Notes: generated by a model from the sequence alone, not told the origin. Shown: positions 34,303 through 47,809, counted from the first letter of the stretch. The stretch: 64,000 nucleotides of DNA from Cucumis sativus (GCF_000004075.3 NC_026658.2:25222075-25286074); one strand, 5' to 3'. Program-made: numbers and translations.

Positions 34303-36705
34303 TTAATCAGGTACAATTCCAGCACAAAACTGTGCCAATTCTTGGCGTAGCCTTTCCATTTCAGCCTCAGCTCTGGCCCTCGTCCCTGCATCTCTCGATC
34401 TCAGTCTCGTCCCTAAAGCTCCCATTTTCCTCTGATAACTCTTCACCTAATAACCCATTTCAATTTTCCATGGAAACCCCGTAAATAACGAAAACATTTG
34501 GGGGATAAAAATAGAAGAAAGAGAAAAGAAAAAAAAAAAGGACCTTTCTGTAAGGCCAGCGGCGGAGTCCACTCCGGCGGCAAATTTTCTTGACGACAGT
34601 GAGACAAAGGTTCATCTTCTTCGCAGCCTCGCTGATTGGAAGGTGAAGATATTCTTTCAAATCGTTCACCGTCATTCTTCCAGCTCTCTGTCTCTGTTCC
34701 GATTGAGATTTGAAAAAGGAAAACGAAAAACAGAGTCACTCTGCTTTAATCTGCTTTTATGAACAACCATGATGTGATATATTTTTTTTCCTTTTTACAG
34801 ACCTGTCTTGCTAGAGGTGTTTGGGGAACTCGCCGACTACCCCCGACTTCCGGCGGTGGATGTGATTGTTTCTCCATTTGGATTTGTTGTTCTTCTCTCT
34901 CTTCTTCTCCATTGGATTCCTCTCCACCCTCTGCAACTCAAGTAAGCCAAGTTTGAGTTCCGAAGAGATATGCTTAATACTTGTCACACCATATCGAATA
35001 GCAATTTGACACGTGTAATACTTAGTTCCCATTTAAGAACTTCTATTTCAATATCTTGATTTGTGTGTGTGCGTGTGTGACAAAATTGGTTATACAAAAA
35101 TATACACAGTATACATTTTGGAATCTATAATGTTTTTGTGATAACTTTTCAAGTGCTTTTAGTAGAAGTAAAAGGAAGAATAGTTAGGTTGGTTTATTAA
35201 CTCAAATTCCACTAAAAAAACATTCCAAAAACCTACATAAATTTTGAAACTCGAAAATAATAAATTTTAACAAATATACACCGGAAACAAAACGAGTACA
35301 AGAACATATTACGACAATTTTATGAGGTTATATTTTTAATTACTTAAAAAGTCATTTAAAAAAGAAGTATAAAAAAGTAAGAATAAAGATGAACCTGGAT
35401 AAGACGAGAGTGGTTGAAGGTGGGATATGTGAGGGGCTTCATCGTCATTCCAATCCAATCCGATGCACAAAATATCATAAAAATCAGATAATGGCTCTGG
35501 AAGAGCTGAGTACTCCTCAACCATTTGGTTCAAATAATGTTGCATCATGAACCTCTTCACTTCCTCACTACTTTTCTTTGACAAACTAAATTTCCACCCA
35601 ACTTTTGTGTTTTAGTTTATTTTCAACATTTTCAAATGAATTTATAATTTAACTCCCTTCAGAAGAAGAAAATGATCAAACTTACTCGAACATTTTGTAT
35701 TGAGTGAAGCTCGAAGAGTTGGTGCCACCGAGGGTGGGGAAATTTTCTTCTAGAATTGCATGCCACAATATTCCAAATCTTCCATGGATCTCTAGCTTTC
35801 TTGTGTTGATACCTACCATAATATATTAACATTACTTCAAATGCATACAAAATTTTTTTATAAATAAATATTTCGAGTGATTTGAATAGAAATTGAAAAC
35901 CTAAAATAAGTTTGATTCCAAGACTAATTCACTTTTAGGGGTGTTGAAGGAGTCATAATGGAATGAGTTTATATCGTAATGTAACCTAATACTCATGTTT
36001 GGGTGGATCAACTTTGGTTCGATTTGTAATATAAAACTCGTCATGTTCTTATGGCCTTCAATCAAACACTATTTCTCACCGTTTCTACGTTTTACAATCT
36101 CATTTTTGTTTGTATTAGACCTTAACTTATTAACATATTCTTAATCTTTCATTAGTGAATCTGCATACAATTCCAACCATACCATAAAATAAAAATTGTT
36201 ACATAATTATAATAAACTGTGAATGTGAACAAGGGAGTAGAGCATATGATAGTATGGTAGTAATTAACTAACCATTGGTATGAACGATTTCTCTAAGAAC
36301 AAGGCAGCAACTACAAGCAATAGGTTGAAACGTATTACTCTCAGGCGTAATAGGAAGTTGCATATTGTAGACACCGCCGTGGTCGTGGCCGTAGTAACCC
36401 GGAGTTTGAAAATTTTGTGGTTCTTGACATTCCCAACGACTAGTTTCGCCGGGGAAGAAATAGTAATTACTACTGCCGGAAGGTTCCACTGTAGAATTCC
36501 AATACTCCACGTCAGCGGCGGAGGTGGCTTCACCGGAAGTGAAAGTGGGTGGTAGTAAACTTTGGTCTGCAGCGGGGGATTTGGCCATTAATTCAGCAGC
36601 GGTGGGCTTGATTTGGGCCATAAAATTGAGAATGTCGTCGGTGAATAAAGGGTAATTCCGATGGAATTGCCACGAGGGGAACTCGCCGTCCCCTGAGTCT
36701 GCCAT
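34303..36705 (-). CDS. RWP-RK domain transcription factor, RKD-type
   Basis: Six exons with agreeing phases give 388 residues: 36273-36705, 35686-35812, 35395-35585, 34803-34930, 34544-34693, 34303-34440. The N-terminal part (MADSGDGEFPSWQFHRNYPL) is acidic and polar. CSCCLVLREIVHTNG joins to a conserved KLEIHGRFGILWHAIL block in exon 2, and a Cys/Trp-containing YDILCIGLDWNDDEAP in exon 3. The RWP-RK DNA-binding domain is in exon 5 (LKEYLHLPISEAAKKMNL, then VVKKICRRSGLRRWPYRK). A basic Arg-rich helix with heptad-like Leu/Glu spacing ends the protein (RARAEAEMERLRQELAQF). RKD proteins are nuclear regulators of egg-cell and germline identity in plants (family knowledge); the role of this member is inferred only from the domain. 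Confidence 0.92.
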
Positions 36706-37747
36706 TGATGGAGTTCTTGCATTGGAAGAGAAGAAGGGATTTTGAGTGAAGGGTTATAATTAATAATTTGTTAAAGCGCGGGAGGTGGTTTATTACCGTT
36801 GGTCGCCGGTCGGGCGGTTTTCTTTTTTTTCTTTTTCTTGAAAGGTTGCGTGGAGTGATTCTTCGGTGAGGTCAAGTCTAGAATAACAATATTGTATCAC
36901 CAATTCAATGAATAATTTGGTATATTTACTCTAATGTAGATTTCATTTGATTTAACTTTTTTCCCACGACAGATTTGAACTTTTTTTTAAAGGTTGCGAG
37001 GTGGTGGTTTGATGAAGTCCAATTTAGAATAAATGTATTGTATTAGTACTTATTCTATCGTCAATTTAATGCATAATTTGATATATTGAATATATCGTCG
37101 AATCCAAATTAAATTTGATTTGACTTTTTTCTTATAATCTGGAAGATTATATTTTAGATTTGAAATATTTCGTGTGGTAAATTTAGTGGATTAGAGAACC
37201 TAATACCACATCTAGAGAATTTGGAATGATGTGATGGAGTTAGAGGTAAAAAAAGTAACACAGAAAAATGATTTAGCTACGTCAACTATAGGTTAAAAAA
37301 TTAATAACACTTCCTTTGTACTGTTTCTCATCCTAATCGTATTTTCTGTTTCTCAACCTAATCGAGTTTTGCTAATAGAGATTTTAAATAACTTCTCAAT
37401 GTGATACAAATGCAAAACGATTGCTAAATTATAAGTGTAGTCTCTAAAATCATACAATTACTTACGGACTTAAACTTTCAAATTTTCTAAACTATAAAAC
37501 CTAAATTGGTAATTTAACATTATTATTCGATATATACCAACTGATTTTCTTAAATTAGAAGGAAAAAAATCGACATGGTTTCAAACGACGTCGTTACACT
37601 GTAGAGCTGATCATTGAAACTACGTCGTTTTCAGTCTTGAATTTATACTAACAATTACAAATGACGAACCCACTCAGAAACTGTCTGACGTATCATCTTC
37701 AATCGAAAGCATAGATTGGTATAAAACAAAATTCTCAAGAGACTGAA
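36706..37747. other. Divergent intergenic region between RWP-RK and omega-amidase genes
   Basis: Both genes point away from this interval, so it holds both promoters. Apart from the palindrome at 37584-37595 and a possible weak repeat (aggttgcg at about 36843 and 36992) no feature is recognised. Confidence 0.5.
37584..37595. promoter_or_regulatory. AACGACGTCGTT palindrome upstream of omega-amidase
   Basis: A perfect 12-base palindrome lies 152 bases upstream of the omega-amidase ATG, followed by tacgtcgttttc at 37621-37632. The 10-base core ACGACGTCGT also occurs in the aminopeptidase/NSUN5 promoter at 18392-18401. GACGTC is a bZIP-type core; binding is inferred. Confidence 0.45.
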
Positions 37748-40700
37748 ATGAAAGCAGCCATTTCTTCGTTGATAAGCTCCAGAAATTTCAATCTCCATCA
37801 ATCCTCATTCTCCCGTTCCATTTTCCACCAGCCTTCCCTTCTTCTACCGTCTCGCTTTCCGGTCTCATCCACCGGCGGCGGCGGCGGCGCCAATTTAACC
37901 ACCCTGCGCCATAAGTTTCGTTTCCACTCCATCAAGTCCTCGGCGAGTATGGCATCATCCTTCAATCCCGAGCAAGCTAGATCTCCACCGGCACTTCCGT
38001 TGCCGATCCCTCCCGTAACAAAGGTTAGTTTGTCAACTTGACTCATACTCAGCTCGGTTTTGTTTCGTTAACTAATGTGAGTGTCGATATTTCTGGCTTG
38101 TTTCGACGTAGTTTAAAATCGCGCTATGTCAATTGGCGGTGACGGCTGATAAGCAAAGGAATATTGAACATGCTCGTAAGGCCATTGAGGAGGCTGTGGA
38201 AAAAGGCGCCCAGCTTGTTGTATTGCCGGTCAGTTCTTAGGTTTTTTAAATTATTGTTAGTCTGGTGTAATTTAAGCTTTCCTGGTGGTATTTCGTGGTT
38301 TTAGAGTTTCTGTTCTGCTCGTGATTTTTTCTATTGTTCCATATTTCTGTGACAGGAAATATGGAATTGTCCTTATTCACCTGATTGCTTACCACTTTAT
38401 GCCGAGGACATTGAAGCCGGTGGTGACGCCTCCCCTTCAACAGCCATGTTGTCGGAAGTTTCTCGCCGTTTAAAAGTCACAATAGTCGGCGGCTCAATTG
38501 TAGAGCGCTCGGGGGATAAAATTTATAATTCTTCTTGTGTTTTTGGTACTGACGGAAAGTTGAAAGCTAAACACAGGAAGGTACAAAATGATATACATAC
38601 ATGATTTTTAAATCCTGTGATGGAATACTAGTATTCAATGACGCATTAGAAATATTTCCTTATTTGATTTTGGATGTGGGAAGCCTTGATGGGGCACTTC
38701 GTTTATTTAGTGTGAAACTTTTAATGTGTTCCTAATAGTTTCACTTATTTGATGTTTACATATTGGTGGTAGATGATATAATATTGAATTTACTTTCAGT
38801 CATTAGCTTAAGTTTTTTTATCAATAGGTGATTTAAGACTTGTTTTTCATAAAACTGATTCATCTTTTTCTAACTCGATAATGCTGAAAAGAGTAAAGAA
38901 TTCATACTTGACTTTCCACTGGTAAATTTAAAATCTCCACTTTTAGGGTGTTCCTCAGTTTGTCTTCTGAAACATTTTTCGAGTTTCTATTTTGTTGTTA
39001 GGAGATGGATTTAAAATGGTTATTAAATGCTTCAAGTGTTCTACAAGAGAACAAGTTAATGTTGTTTAGATTAATCAAATTTGTTTGAAGGATGGTTTTT
39101 TCTTGTTTAACTCATCACTCACGAGTTTATTGTCATTTTCATCTGCAGATTCATCTTTTTGATATTGATATCCCTGGAAAGATCACTTTTATTGAGTCCA
39201 AGACCATTGCAGCAGGTCAAACTCCTACTGTTGTAGACACAGGTCGGTTTGTGATTCTTTTACTCTTCATGGTGGTGGTTGTAAGTGTAAATGACACTTA
39301 AGCTTAACTGCAATTACGTTAATTCTTTTAGTGACTATGGTATTTAGAAACTAACTACTATTTGCTGGCTCATGCAGAAGTTGGACGTATTGGAATAGGA
39401 ATCTGTTATGACATCCGTTTTCCAGAACTAGCAATGATGTATGCTGCAAGAGGTTTGTCCTTTTATTTCTGTTTCTTTTCCAAATTTTCTAGTCTCCTAT
39501 GTACATCATGTCTTTTCTGTACTGAAGATCACCTTCATTAGCACCTTAGATTATTGCATATACTGTATGAATCATTTACAGTATGACAAAAGCAGTGGCT
39601 CTCCCTCTTTTTATATATTTTATTCCATGTGACATGATTAGTCCTATACAGTGAATTATATATTCTACCACAATATTCCTTTCTTTAAAAATTGTGCTTC
39701 CGTCTATGATATTAGCAGATGTGGATAATATGAGGACTCAACTTTTCAGTATCTATGTTAGTTATGGATCTCTTGTGTTGCATTTTTGTTAGAGCAGAGG
39801 CAAATTGTGTGTGCATAATTTGCCATGATAACTATGATCTGATAAAAGATGCATTTTTGACATGTCATCTGGTGGTATGCTTTAACTTATCAGACAGCCC
39901 ATAGATTGTTGTGGTGCCCACACAAAATCAATCATGTTCATTTTAATTTTAATGTTGGCTATCTCGATAGAGCCATGTTCTGGTGCTGACACAGAAATTC
40001 TTAACATCAGGTGCTCACTTGATTTGCTATCCTGGGGCATTTAACATGACTACTGGACCATTGCACTGGGAGTTATTGCAGCGTTCAAGGTACAAGCTTC
40101 TGTCTAAATTTCTGCCTTCATGTTTTGTTGCTAATGTTCGCCGGCATGTCTTGATGTTGTGAACATGATGAGTAGTGTAGAGATGGTTTGATCTCCAAGA
40201 TGGGTGGGTTTTAGTTGGGACTCGGCATCTGATGCCTAAAAATGCAGAATGAGTCCTGGGATATATTGACTACAACCACAAACAGTTGTGCGTACAGAGT
40301 ATGTTGGGACCTGAGGTACTGGGTTGTCCTATTGATAAGTGTCATCTTTTGTGAGCCAAAGCCTTTTCCATCCTCTACATGACCAGGCCTAAAACCATTG
40401 TTACCTTTAAGAAAAAGGGGAAACATTTTTTTCACTTTCATTACAATGTGACCACTGTATAATTTGATTCTTTTGGTCTATTCTCCTTTAGATAATTTTT
40501 TTTGGGTCTACTCTATTACATCTTCTAAATGATTAGAAATTGTTTTACTTGTAAATCAGTTATTCTGTTTGTATTCTGTTATTTTGGTATATTTTCTTTT
40601 ACTTCTTCCTCTGTTTTTACTAAGAGGATTACCTTGTAATCTCATGAATAGTGAATAATTGTCTGAACTCTTTAACATCTTGACCCATGTAATTAGTGAT

Positions 40701-41850
40701 ATACTCAAATCTGGAAGTGCATCAAATTGCATACTCCATTGTAGGGCTGTAGCTTATTGAAATACTAGATTGCTATAACTGATATTTTTGCGTTAATGTT
40801 TTATGCAGGGCTGTGGATAATCAGGTATGCTACAAGTCTTCAGTTTTTCTTGTTGCCCGTGTTATGCACAGACACATCAATATTGAAGAAAAAAATGATA
40901 TCGATATGACATGATTGGTTGTGTGGCTATTTTTCTTTTTGGTTGAAGAAGGAGGTTGTGTAGCTGAATTTCTTTGACTATGATACTACTAGTTCTAAAA
41001 TAACAATAATAATAACAATAACAATACAATCTTTTTCATTAAAAAAAAAAACTTCCATTAAGAAAAATGAGAAATGTACAAGAGCATACCCCCAAAAAAA
41101 CCCTCCAAAAGGGAGTCGCAAAGCACAACATGCATGAAGTTAATAATGCGATCCTTCAAAAATACTTGTTCATTGTTCAATCTTTGCTGCAGTCTTGCAG
41201 TTGCAGTATTTATGCGTAATAAATGGTTGCACTTAACGTCATTGAATGTAATATAGTTTCCAAAAACACAAGGAAGAATCATTCCATCTTGGCTGTGAAC
41301 AGAACAATCTTACATTTAATACTTTTTGTTGTTCAGTTGTATGTGGCAACGTGTTCACCTGCTCGAAATGCTGATGCTAGTTATGTAGCTTGGGGCCACT
41401 CAACCCTTGTTGGGCCGGTGAGTTGATGCTGAAGTTCACCTTTGCCATAATTCAATTATGCTATGCAACTGAAGCCATTATATATCTGTGTTTCAATTGG
41501 TCACTTTGGAATGTCTCAACTCTATTCATTGACGAACTGTGCCTTTTGTTGTAGCTTTATCATGTATTCTTTTCCACAAAATCATTACAGTATAATGCTT
41601 CTTTCAGTTTGGGGAAGTGCTAGCTACAACGGAACATGATGAAGCAATAGTCATATCTGAGATTGATTATTCCTTTATAGAGCTTAGAAGGTGATCCATC
41701 TTTCAAACCTTTTAAGAAGTGTTTTTCACATTATTCAACTTTCTCATTGATAGTGTGTTAAAACTATTCAGGACTAACCTACCGCTTCTGAAACAAAGGC
41801 GTGGTGACCTTTACCAGTTGGTAGATGCTCAGAGATTGAAATCCGAATGA
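37748..41850 (+). CDS. Omega-amidase (nitrilase family, Nit2-like), plastid-targeted form
   Basis: Ten exons with agreeing phases give 374 residues: 37748-38023, 38112-38228, 38356-38580, 39149-39242, 39378-39452, 40011-40089, 40809-40824, 41337-41417, 41608-41690, 41772-41850. The nitrilase catalytic triad is visible as Glu in VVLPEIWNC, Lys in KAKHRKIHLFD and Cys in [12 protein letters not shown]. The enzyme hydrolyses alpha-ketoglutaramate and alpha-ketosuccinamate to the keto acids and ammonia, completing glutamine/asparagine transaminase pathways (Nit2 family). The first ~67 residues are Ser/Arg-rich and lack acidic residues, typical of a chloroplast transit peptide. An internal Met at 37949 (MASSFNPEQ) could start a cytosolic form. 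Exon 7 is only 16 bases. Introns 6 and 7 are large and contain possible repeat remnants. Confidence 0.95.
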
Positions 41851-42733
41851 AAGGCGCAAGGAGTGCTTTGAACGCTCCTTTGCTTAGAATTTCACCAGAT
41901 TAGAATAAATTAACTTTCCGCTACTGCTCCGTCCCTACTTGTTTCGAATTACAGCGAGTCCAGATTACAACTGTTGGTGCTGTACTGCTACGGCGTGGCG
42001 CGAACAGGCAGCTCCCAGTTAAAGTTCAATTGTGCTGATGAGTAATGTTCCACATCTGTATGTTTTACTGAACTACTGGCATAACTTTGATTTAATAAAG
42101 GTTTATGTAGGACCTATATTACCCTCCATTTTAAATTGTGGAAACTGGGGTTAGTAAAGCCTAAAGGAAAGGAAAGAACTATTTTATCCATACCTAGACA
42201 GCTTTGCCACTGTCATTCGTCAAGGCCTTCAACAGAGACAGAAAGAAAAAGAATAGATTAGCCAAATGCGTTCTAGTTCATAGTCTTTATTTCTTTGGCT
42301 TTTGTTGGGAATAGAGCCTTTCTTTGGACGCTGTCTCCGATCCCAACCCTTTCTTGGGATCTGCACCATCTCCCACCCCTTTTAAGCCAAACTATGGCAC
42401 CCCTTTTTCCTTTTTCTTTTTTCTTTTTCTTTCTTTCTTTCCTTCTTTTTCTTTTTTAAATCTAAGCTCTCATCCCAATCCGTACTTTAGTATACTTGTA
42501 TTCGATCCCGGATTTGTTACTTTTTTCAGAGAAAAAGGAAAACCCATCCCACATAGATAATATGTCGGACCATGTTGTAGATAGAGCCACTAAGAAGTTC
42601 GTTTAATCATTTGGGAGAGGAAGGGGAGGCAGGTTCTAACCCTAGATTCTATAGTGAACAGTGTGCAAACGTTATCACATGGTCCCACCCACTATACGGT
42701 ACATCAATAAGTATGTGTAATCGTGCTAACCAT
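41851..42733. other. 3' flank of omega-amidase, no gene recognised
   Basis: Contains the likely 3' untranslated region and a T/C-rich low-complexity tract near 42405-42460. An open frame at 42324-42560 is mostly this tract and is not accepted as a gene. Confidence 0.45.
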
Positions 42734-42935
42734 CGTGAGTTTGTCTAGTGATATAAAAGGAGACGGTCTCAATAATTAAGAGGTTATAGTTTCAATCCAT
42801 GTAAGAATTAAATTCTTACGAGTTTCCATAACACGCAAATATTGTAGGGTTAGACGATTTGTCCTATGAGACTAGTCGAGATGCATGTAAGCCGGTCCGG
42901 ACTCTCACATCACGGATATTAGAAAGAAAAAAGTG
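42734..42935 (+). mobile_element. tRNA-derived SINE, Au-like
   Basis: The head has a box A-like tctagtgatataaaagg and a box B-like ggttatagtttcaatcc. The 3' half carries tgtagggttagacgatttg, tgtcctatgagactagtcg and gtaagccggtccggac, which closely resembles the conserved 3' domain of plant Au SINEs. It ends in an A-rich tail. The 7-mer taaccat flanks it on both sides (42727-42733 and 42936-42942) as a target-site duplication. Substitutions in box B suggest an old copy. Confidence 0.75.
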
Positions 42936-43375
42936 TAACCATGTTAGATCAATTGCAATATTGATCATTTAGTTCAATAACGTTGTGAGATTTTTAGTAG
43001 TGATGCCTTTTTAACTCTCTGATATTTTTATGATTAATCTTCTAGACCAGGGAGAAACATGTCTAAAGTGAGGTTGAATCTATCTAACAAATGAGTCTGA
43101 CACAGCTTATGCAGGTGATGATCGATTGCTTTAATGAGATTAATATGAACTCTAATTATCTTACTTGTCTGTTGAAACTAATCTTTTTTAGACATGTCAA
43201 CAATAAAGACTTAGCAATCCTTGGGTGGGCCACTAAACCGTATGGAAACCCAAAGGTAATGGGCATGATGGCCCTTGGAATTTAGTATTTACTTGGTTGT
43301 TTTCTGAACCTTTATTCTTTGTGTTTTTATTTGCTTATTTTCTCATAGATTCTTTACCATTTACCATTTGTTTGC

Positions 43376-43605
43376 ATCTTTCTCTAGGAGAGTCACTGGA
43401 ACTTTTAGGTAAACTCTAGAAACAAACTCATGTTCTTAAAACCACTTTTGGTTTTTAAAATTTGAGTTGGATTTTGAAAAACTTTGTAAAAAGTGGGCAA
43501 TAGAGCAAAGAAGTTCACGTATAGGAGTTGTGTTTATAAGCCTAATATCAAAAACCAAAAACAAAAACAAAAAACGAAGTGGTGCCAAATAGGCTCTACT
43601 TGGTG
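43376..43605. mobile_element. Possible MITE-like repeat (Tourist/hAT-like ends)
   Basis: The segment has aaaccacttttggtttttaaa, a central agcaaagaagttcacg-like part, then atcaaaaaccaaaaac and a right end gtgccaaataggctct. I recall a common cucurbit repeat of this layout ending in an 'accaaatggttaccaaacggg'-like terminus. Matching left terminus and target duplication were not established, so borders are approximate. Confidence 0.3.
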
Positions 43606-45091
43606 CTTGGAACTCAATGTGTGAAAAAAAAAAAGGAAGAAGAAGAAAAAAGACAATGGAAGGACATTTCTAACTTTAATGTTATTTGTTTTACTTGAAT
43701 TCTAAAGTTTGTTTCTTAGAAGAATAAAAGAGACAGTGAAAGGATATTTCTATACCTTTACCTCTAGCTTTCAGTAAAGGATTTTTACACTCCCACTCTT
43801 CTAATGTCCATTCCAGCATTCATCCACTGTTTTCTTTTTTTACTATTTGACCTTAGGGTATAAAAATTTGATACAATTATTGCCCTTTTTAACCCATCAA
43901 AAATTTCAGTCCAAACCGTATGGTAACTTAACTTTCTTTTTCATTTTCAATTGTGAATAAAATTAAACACACTTTTATAAGCTCTAGTCAAAAGGCTAAC
44001 CACAAATGTCTAAGAAGATCCAGAAATGATGACTTTGATGAGCCTTTAAAGGCGTCAAAATAAAGACATTCCCTCTCATTCTCTTTTCTTTATTTTGTTT
44101 GAAACAAAGACTATAACAAATAGATAAATAAACAAAAGCAAGTAATACACCAAATTTAAGAACTCAACTAATGAGTTGTGGGTCTCACTTTGATAAGCTC
44201 TCTATTTAGTTACTTTTATTTTTATTTATTATTATTATTATTCATTCATTCATTCAATTGAGAGCAAGGGACCTGCTGGGTCTCTGCACGACAATATATT
44301 ATTTGGTCTGTATTGAGCAATATTTGGCAGCCCCTCCCCACCTTCACAGGCAAGGACAAAAACCCCATTAATTACATATGTCCATTTCTCTCTGATCTTA
44401 TAACTATTTTCTTTCGGATTATTGTTTAGCTTTCTGTCTCTTACAGAACCCACATTTTCCATTCCCCCCTTTATCTTGCAGCAAATTTAAAAGAAAAATG
44501 GAAAATTTTAGTTTTCATTTGGTTTTCGGGCTATATTAGATTTCAAAATGTTTTGAAGATTTGATTTGTGTTTCAGTTTGATTTTTAGTTTTCAAGATTT
44601 ATACTTCAATTTTTCATTGAATCATTAGTAGTGTTAGGTTTATTAGTTAATTCATAATGTATGATTAGAAATTTTGAATTTAATTTGGATTGTTATTAAA
44701 AATAGTGAAACTTGATAAATTATAATTCTTTTCAATTACAATATTAACTAAATTGATTATTTAGTGAAAAATTAAGGTTAAAAGTGAAAATATTGAAATG
44801 AGTGGTTAAATTGAAATAGAAGTCAAATGGTTTAGAATTAAAGTAGAGTGAACTATTTTAGCCTTTCTCACTCCCCATTCTCCTCTTCTTCACACCCCTT
44901 CCTTGTAGAGCTTCAAATATTTACTAAGTAAAAGTAGCAGGCTTAGCAACCACTGCAAAAGAAAACAAACAAAAGTTGAGATGATAATTTGTACTCCAAA
45001 TGGAGACTATTATAATCTTCAAACTATTATAGGTCACTTTTCTTTTCAAAGGCTCCCAAATTTTCATAGTAAAGTTGTAACCTCTAAACAC

Positions 45092-45199
45092 ACCATGTCA
45101 TATGTAATAAACTAGGCGTAATAAACTAGGCCTAAATTGTAGTGGTCACAAAACCATGCCATATGTAATAAACTAGGCCTAAATTGTAGCGGTCACAAA
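45092..45199. repeat. Two-copy tandem repeat
   Basis: accatgtcatatgtaataaa and accatgccatatgtaataaa begin two copies at 45092 and 45153. Both continue into ctaggcctaaattgtag and ggtcacaaa. The first copy carries an extra internal repeat of taataaactaggc. Confidence 0.85.
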
Positions 45200-47462
45200 G
45201 TATTTTTTCCACAAAAGGAAAAAAAAAACCAATCTAGAACTGAGGAGGAGACCAATTGATGGTGCAGCTTTCTTTCTATGTTGCCCTTCTTTTTTTACTC
45301 AATTCATTATTTTATTATTATACATATACACACACACACATATATATATTTTGTCTTGAGATGCATTAACATCTTGCAAACCAGATGTTGAAATCATGTG
45401 CTTTTGACAAGGATTATGGGGACACACTTCCTTTCACATTTGTGTGGTGGTTTTTTGTTTTGCATTTTGCAATTTGGGGTCTCATATTCCTTCTATTTCT
45501 AATCAAAACCCTCAATTGCCTTTCCTTTACAGCTTTCTTTTCTTTTTTTTTGCTTAATCATTGATGCTTACTTTCCTCAATGCAATAAGGGCTTACATTA
45601 CAATTACCATCCCACTTTACCTTTTTGAACCATTGTGTTTGTGACTACTGACTCATTACTATACTCTCTATTCACATTTATGCCTTCTTTATCAATAGTT
45701 TTTGGTTTACTCATTTCCTTTATTAAACAAGCTTTTACAGTCTTCCTTTTTTTTTCTTACCCTATTTTTCATCATCCATATTTTGAAATATTTTTGCTTT
45801 AATCCCCTTTCTCAACTTTATTAAAACCCAATTCCATTCTTGTTTTTGCCCTTCCAAGTTCATTAACGTTTTAAAGTAGAAAGATCCAAATGAAATGGGA
45901 AGAAAAAGTTTTCCTTTCCTGAAATTTTCATATCAACAAACAGTTCAAAAGTGTATATTGCAGAATAAAATGAAATGGAACAAAATTATTAGTGAATAAC
46001 AAAAGCTAGAAACAAAATTTCACTTTTATTTATGGAAAATGTGAAAAATACAAAAGAATGAGATGGCTTCTTCCAACGCCTTGTTGAACACTTCACTTTT
46101 GTGATGATGCAAAAAAGCTGCTTAAATTAAACAACTTTCAAGCTTTCTTTCCCCTTCAAATTCATTTTAAGGTATAAGCTAATTTTCAAAGATTTGAGGA
46201 ATCTAATCTTTGGTGATTTTATTCAAAATCTCAAACACACTTATTTTCCTCAGGGCAATTTGCAAAAAATACTCTAATTTTAATTGTATAAGAAATTGTA
46301 CTCTCAAACCTATATAATTATAGTAATTTTAACACTTGGGGCAATATGATGAGTTAAAATGTAATTAAAACTACATGAGATGAGATTAGAGGAGTGTTGA
46401 AATGCAAGAATGATTGAAGATGGAACGAAAAACGGGATTGTGAAGTGTGAAAACATCAATTGAAAACTATTATAATAGAATGAGTTTTATATTACATATC
46501 GAGCCTAAAACGCTCGATCTAAACATAGATTTTATATTACGACACAAACCAATCTCATTACATGTTTCAAGCGCTCGGTGTACTTGCAATTATCACAAGT
46601 TTTCTTTTTCTCCTTTTTGTAATGCAAAGTACCCTTGTCCCTTGTAATTAGCTTTAGAATCAAGTGGTTGAGTAGTAGAGTATTATTATTACACAACCGA
46701 CGCTCAGAAACTGTTTCCTTTTGTCAATGATGCTTCAAAATTTGGGCTGACAAATGTTTGTTGCCTTTATTTTTAATACGGTGGTTAACAATATGGTACA
46801 ATGTACAAACAACACATTAACTTTGCTAAAGTTATTTCCCTCCTCATGTATGATAGGCTAATAGCTACCTACTTAAACCACTAAAATTATGATGAACATT
46901 ATTTTGTACTAAAAAGGCTTTCATTCAAACATAATATTAATACCAATTGTGTTGACAGTGAGAATACATATTACATAGTACAAGTTAGCTTATGAAGCCT
47001 TTAACTTTTTAGGCTATGATATGTTATATTGTTTAACACAATAATTTACTTATGAATGGGTGTTATTAATTTCGATATGATATCAGTGTAAGGAAGTCAT
47101 AATTGAAATGCATATGGTTTGACTGTCAATAATATGTTTAGCAGTAGAACGTTATTGTATTATTTTACCTATTGGTTAAAGATATTTACATTAATCATCC
47201 AATGAACTGATGTTCATATTGGATATATCGCTCCCTCAACTTTATCTTCTTTATATCATATGTATATAAAAAAAAACTAATTAATGTTTAATATTGGTAT
47301 ATAGCTTAGTGGTAATTGTACGGATTAAGTACTTAGGGTCGTATGAGCTACATGTGTGCAAATGTTGAAGTAACATAGTCTAAATACGACATGTTCAGTA
47401 AATAAATTTAAGTGTACTATTTTCACTGCATCAAACACATATTTACTAGCTAAAAGATAATT

Positions 47463-47520
47463 GAATTCACTTATTTAATAAAACTAGAGAGGAATTCACT
47501 TATTTAATAAAACTAGAGAG
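47463..47520. repeat. 29-bp perfect tandem duplication
   Basis: The unit starting gaattcacttatttaataa and ending aaactagagag occurs twice back to back at 47463 and 47492. Confidence 0.9.
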
Positions 47521-47809
47521 GGAAAAGAAAGAAACGTCCGATTTCATTTATGGCATCTTACCATTGACATGTCTATAGACACTTTGAAAGTGATTTTTGA
47601 AATATTTTAAATCCTTTTTATTATATTTAAAATCACTCTAAAATATACTTTTACGCACTTAAAATATTAAAAAAAATTAAATGATTAAAAACACGTTTTA
47701 AATTATACTTTAAAAATAATTATAACTATTTTAAAATCAGGTAAAAAACTGGTTATTATAATCTTAGGTCATAAGAGTCCGATTACAATAGTATGCATTT
47801 TTTTAAAAA

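Noticed and set aside
41030-41300. Possible 3' end of a LINE on the minus strand in the omega-amidase intron
   Set aside because: There is an A/T-rich tail and a short frame ending [11 protein letters not shown], but no reverse-transcriptase motif is visible and I could not name a family.
42324-42560. 78-codon frame downstream of omega-amidase
   Set aside because: Most of it is a T/C low-complexity tract (FFFFLFLSFF) with no homology seen.
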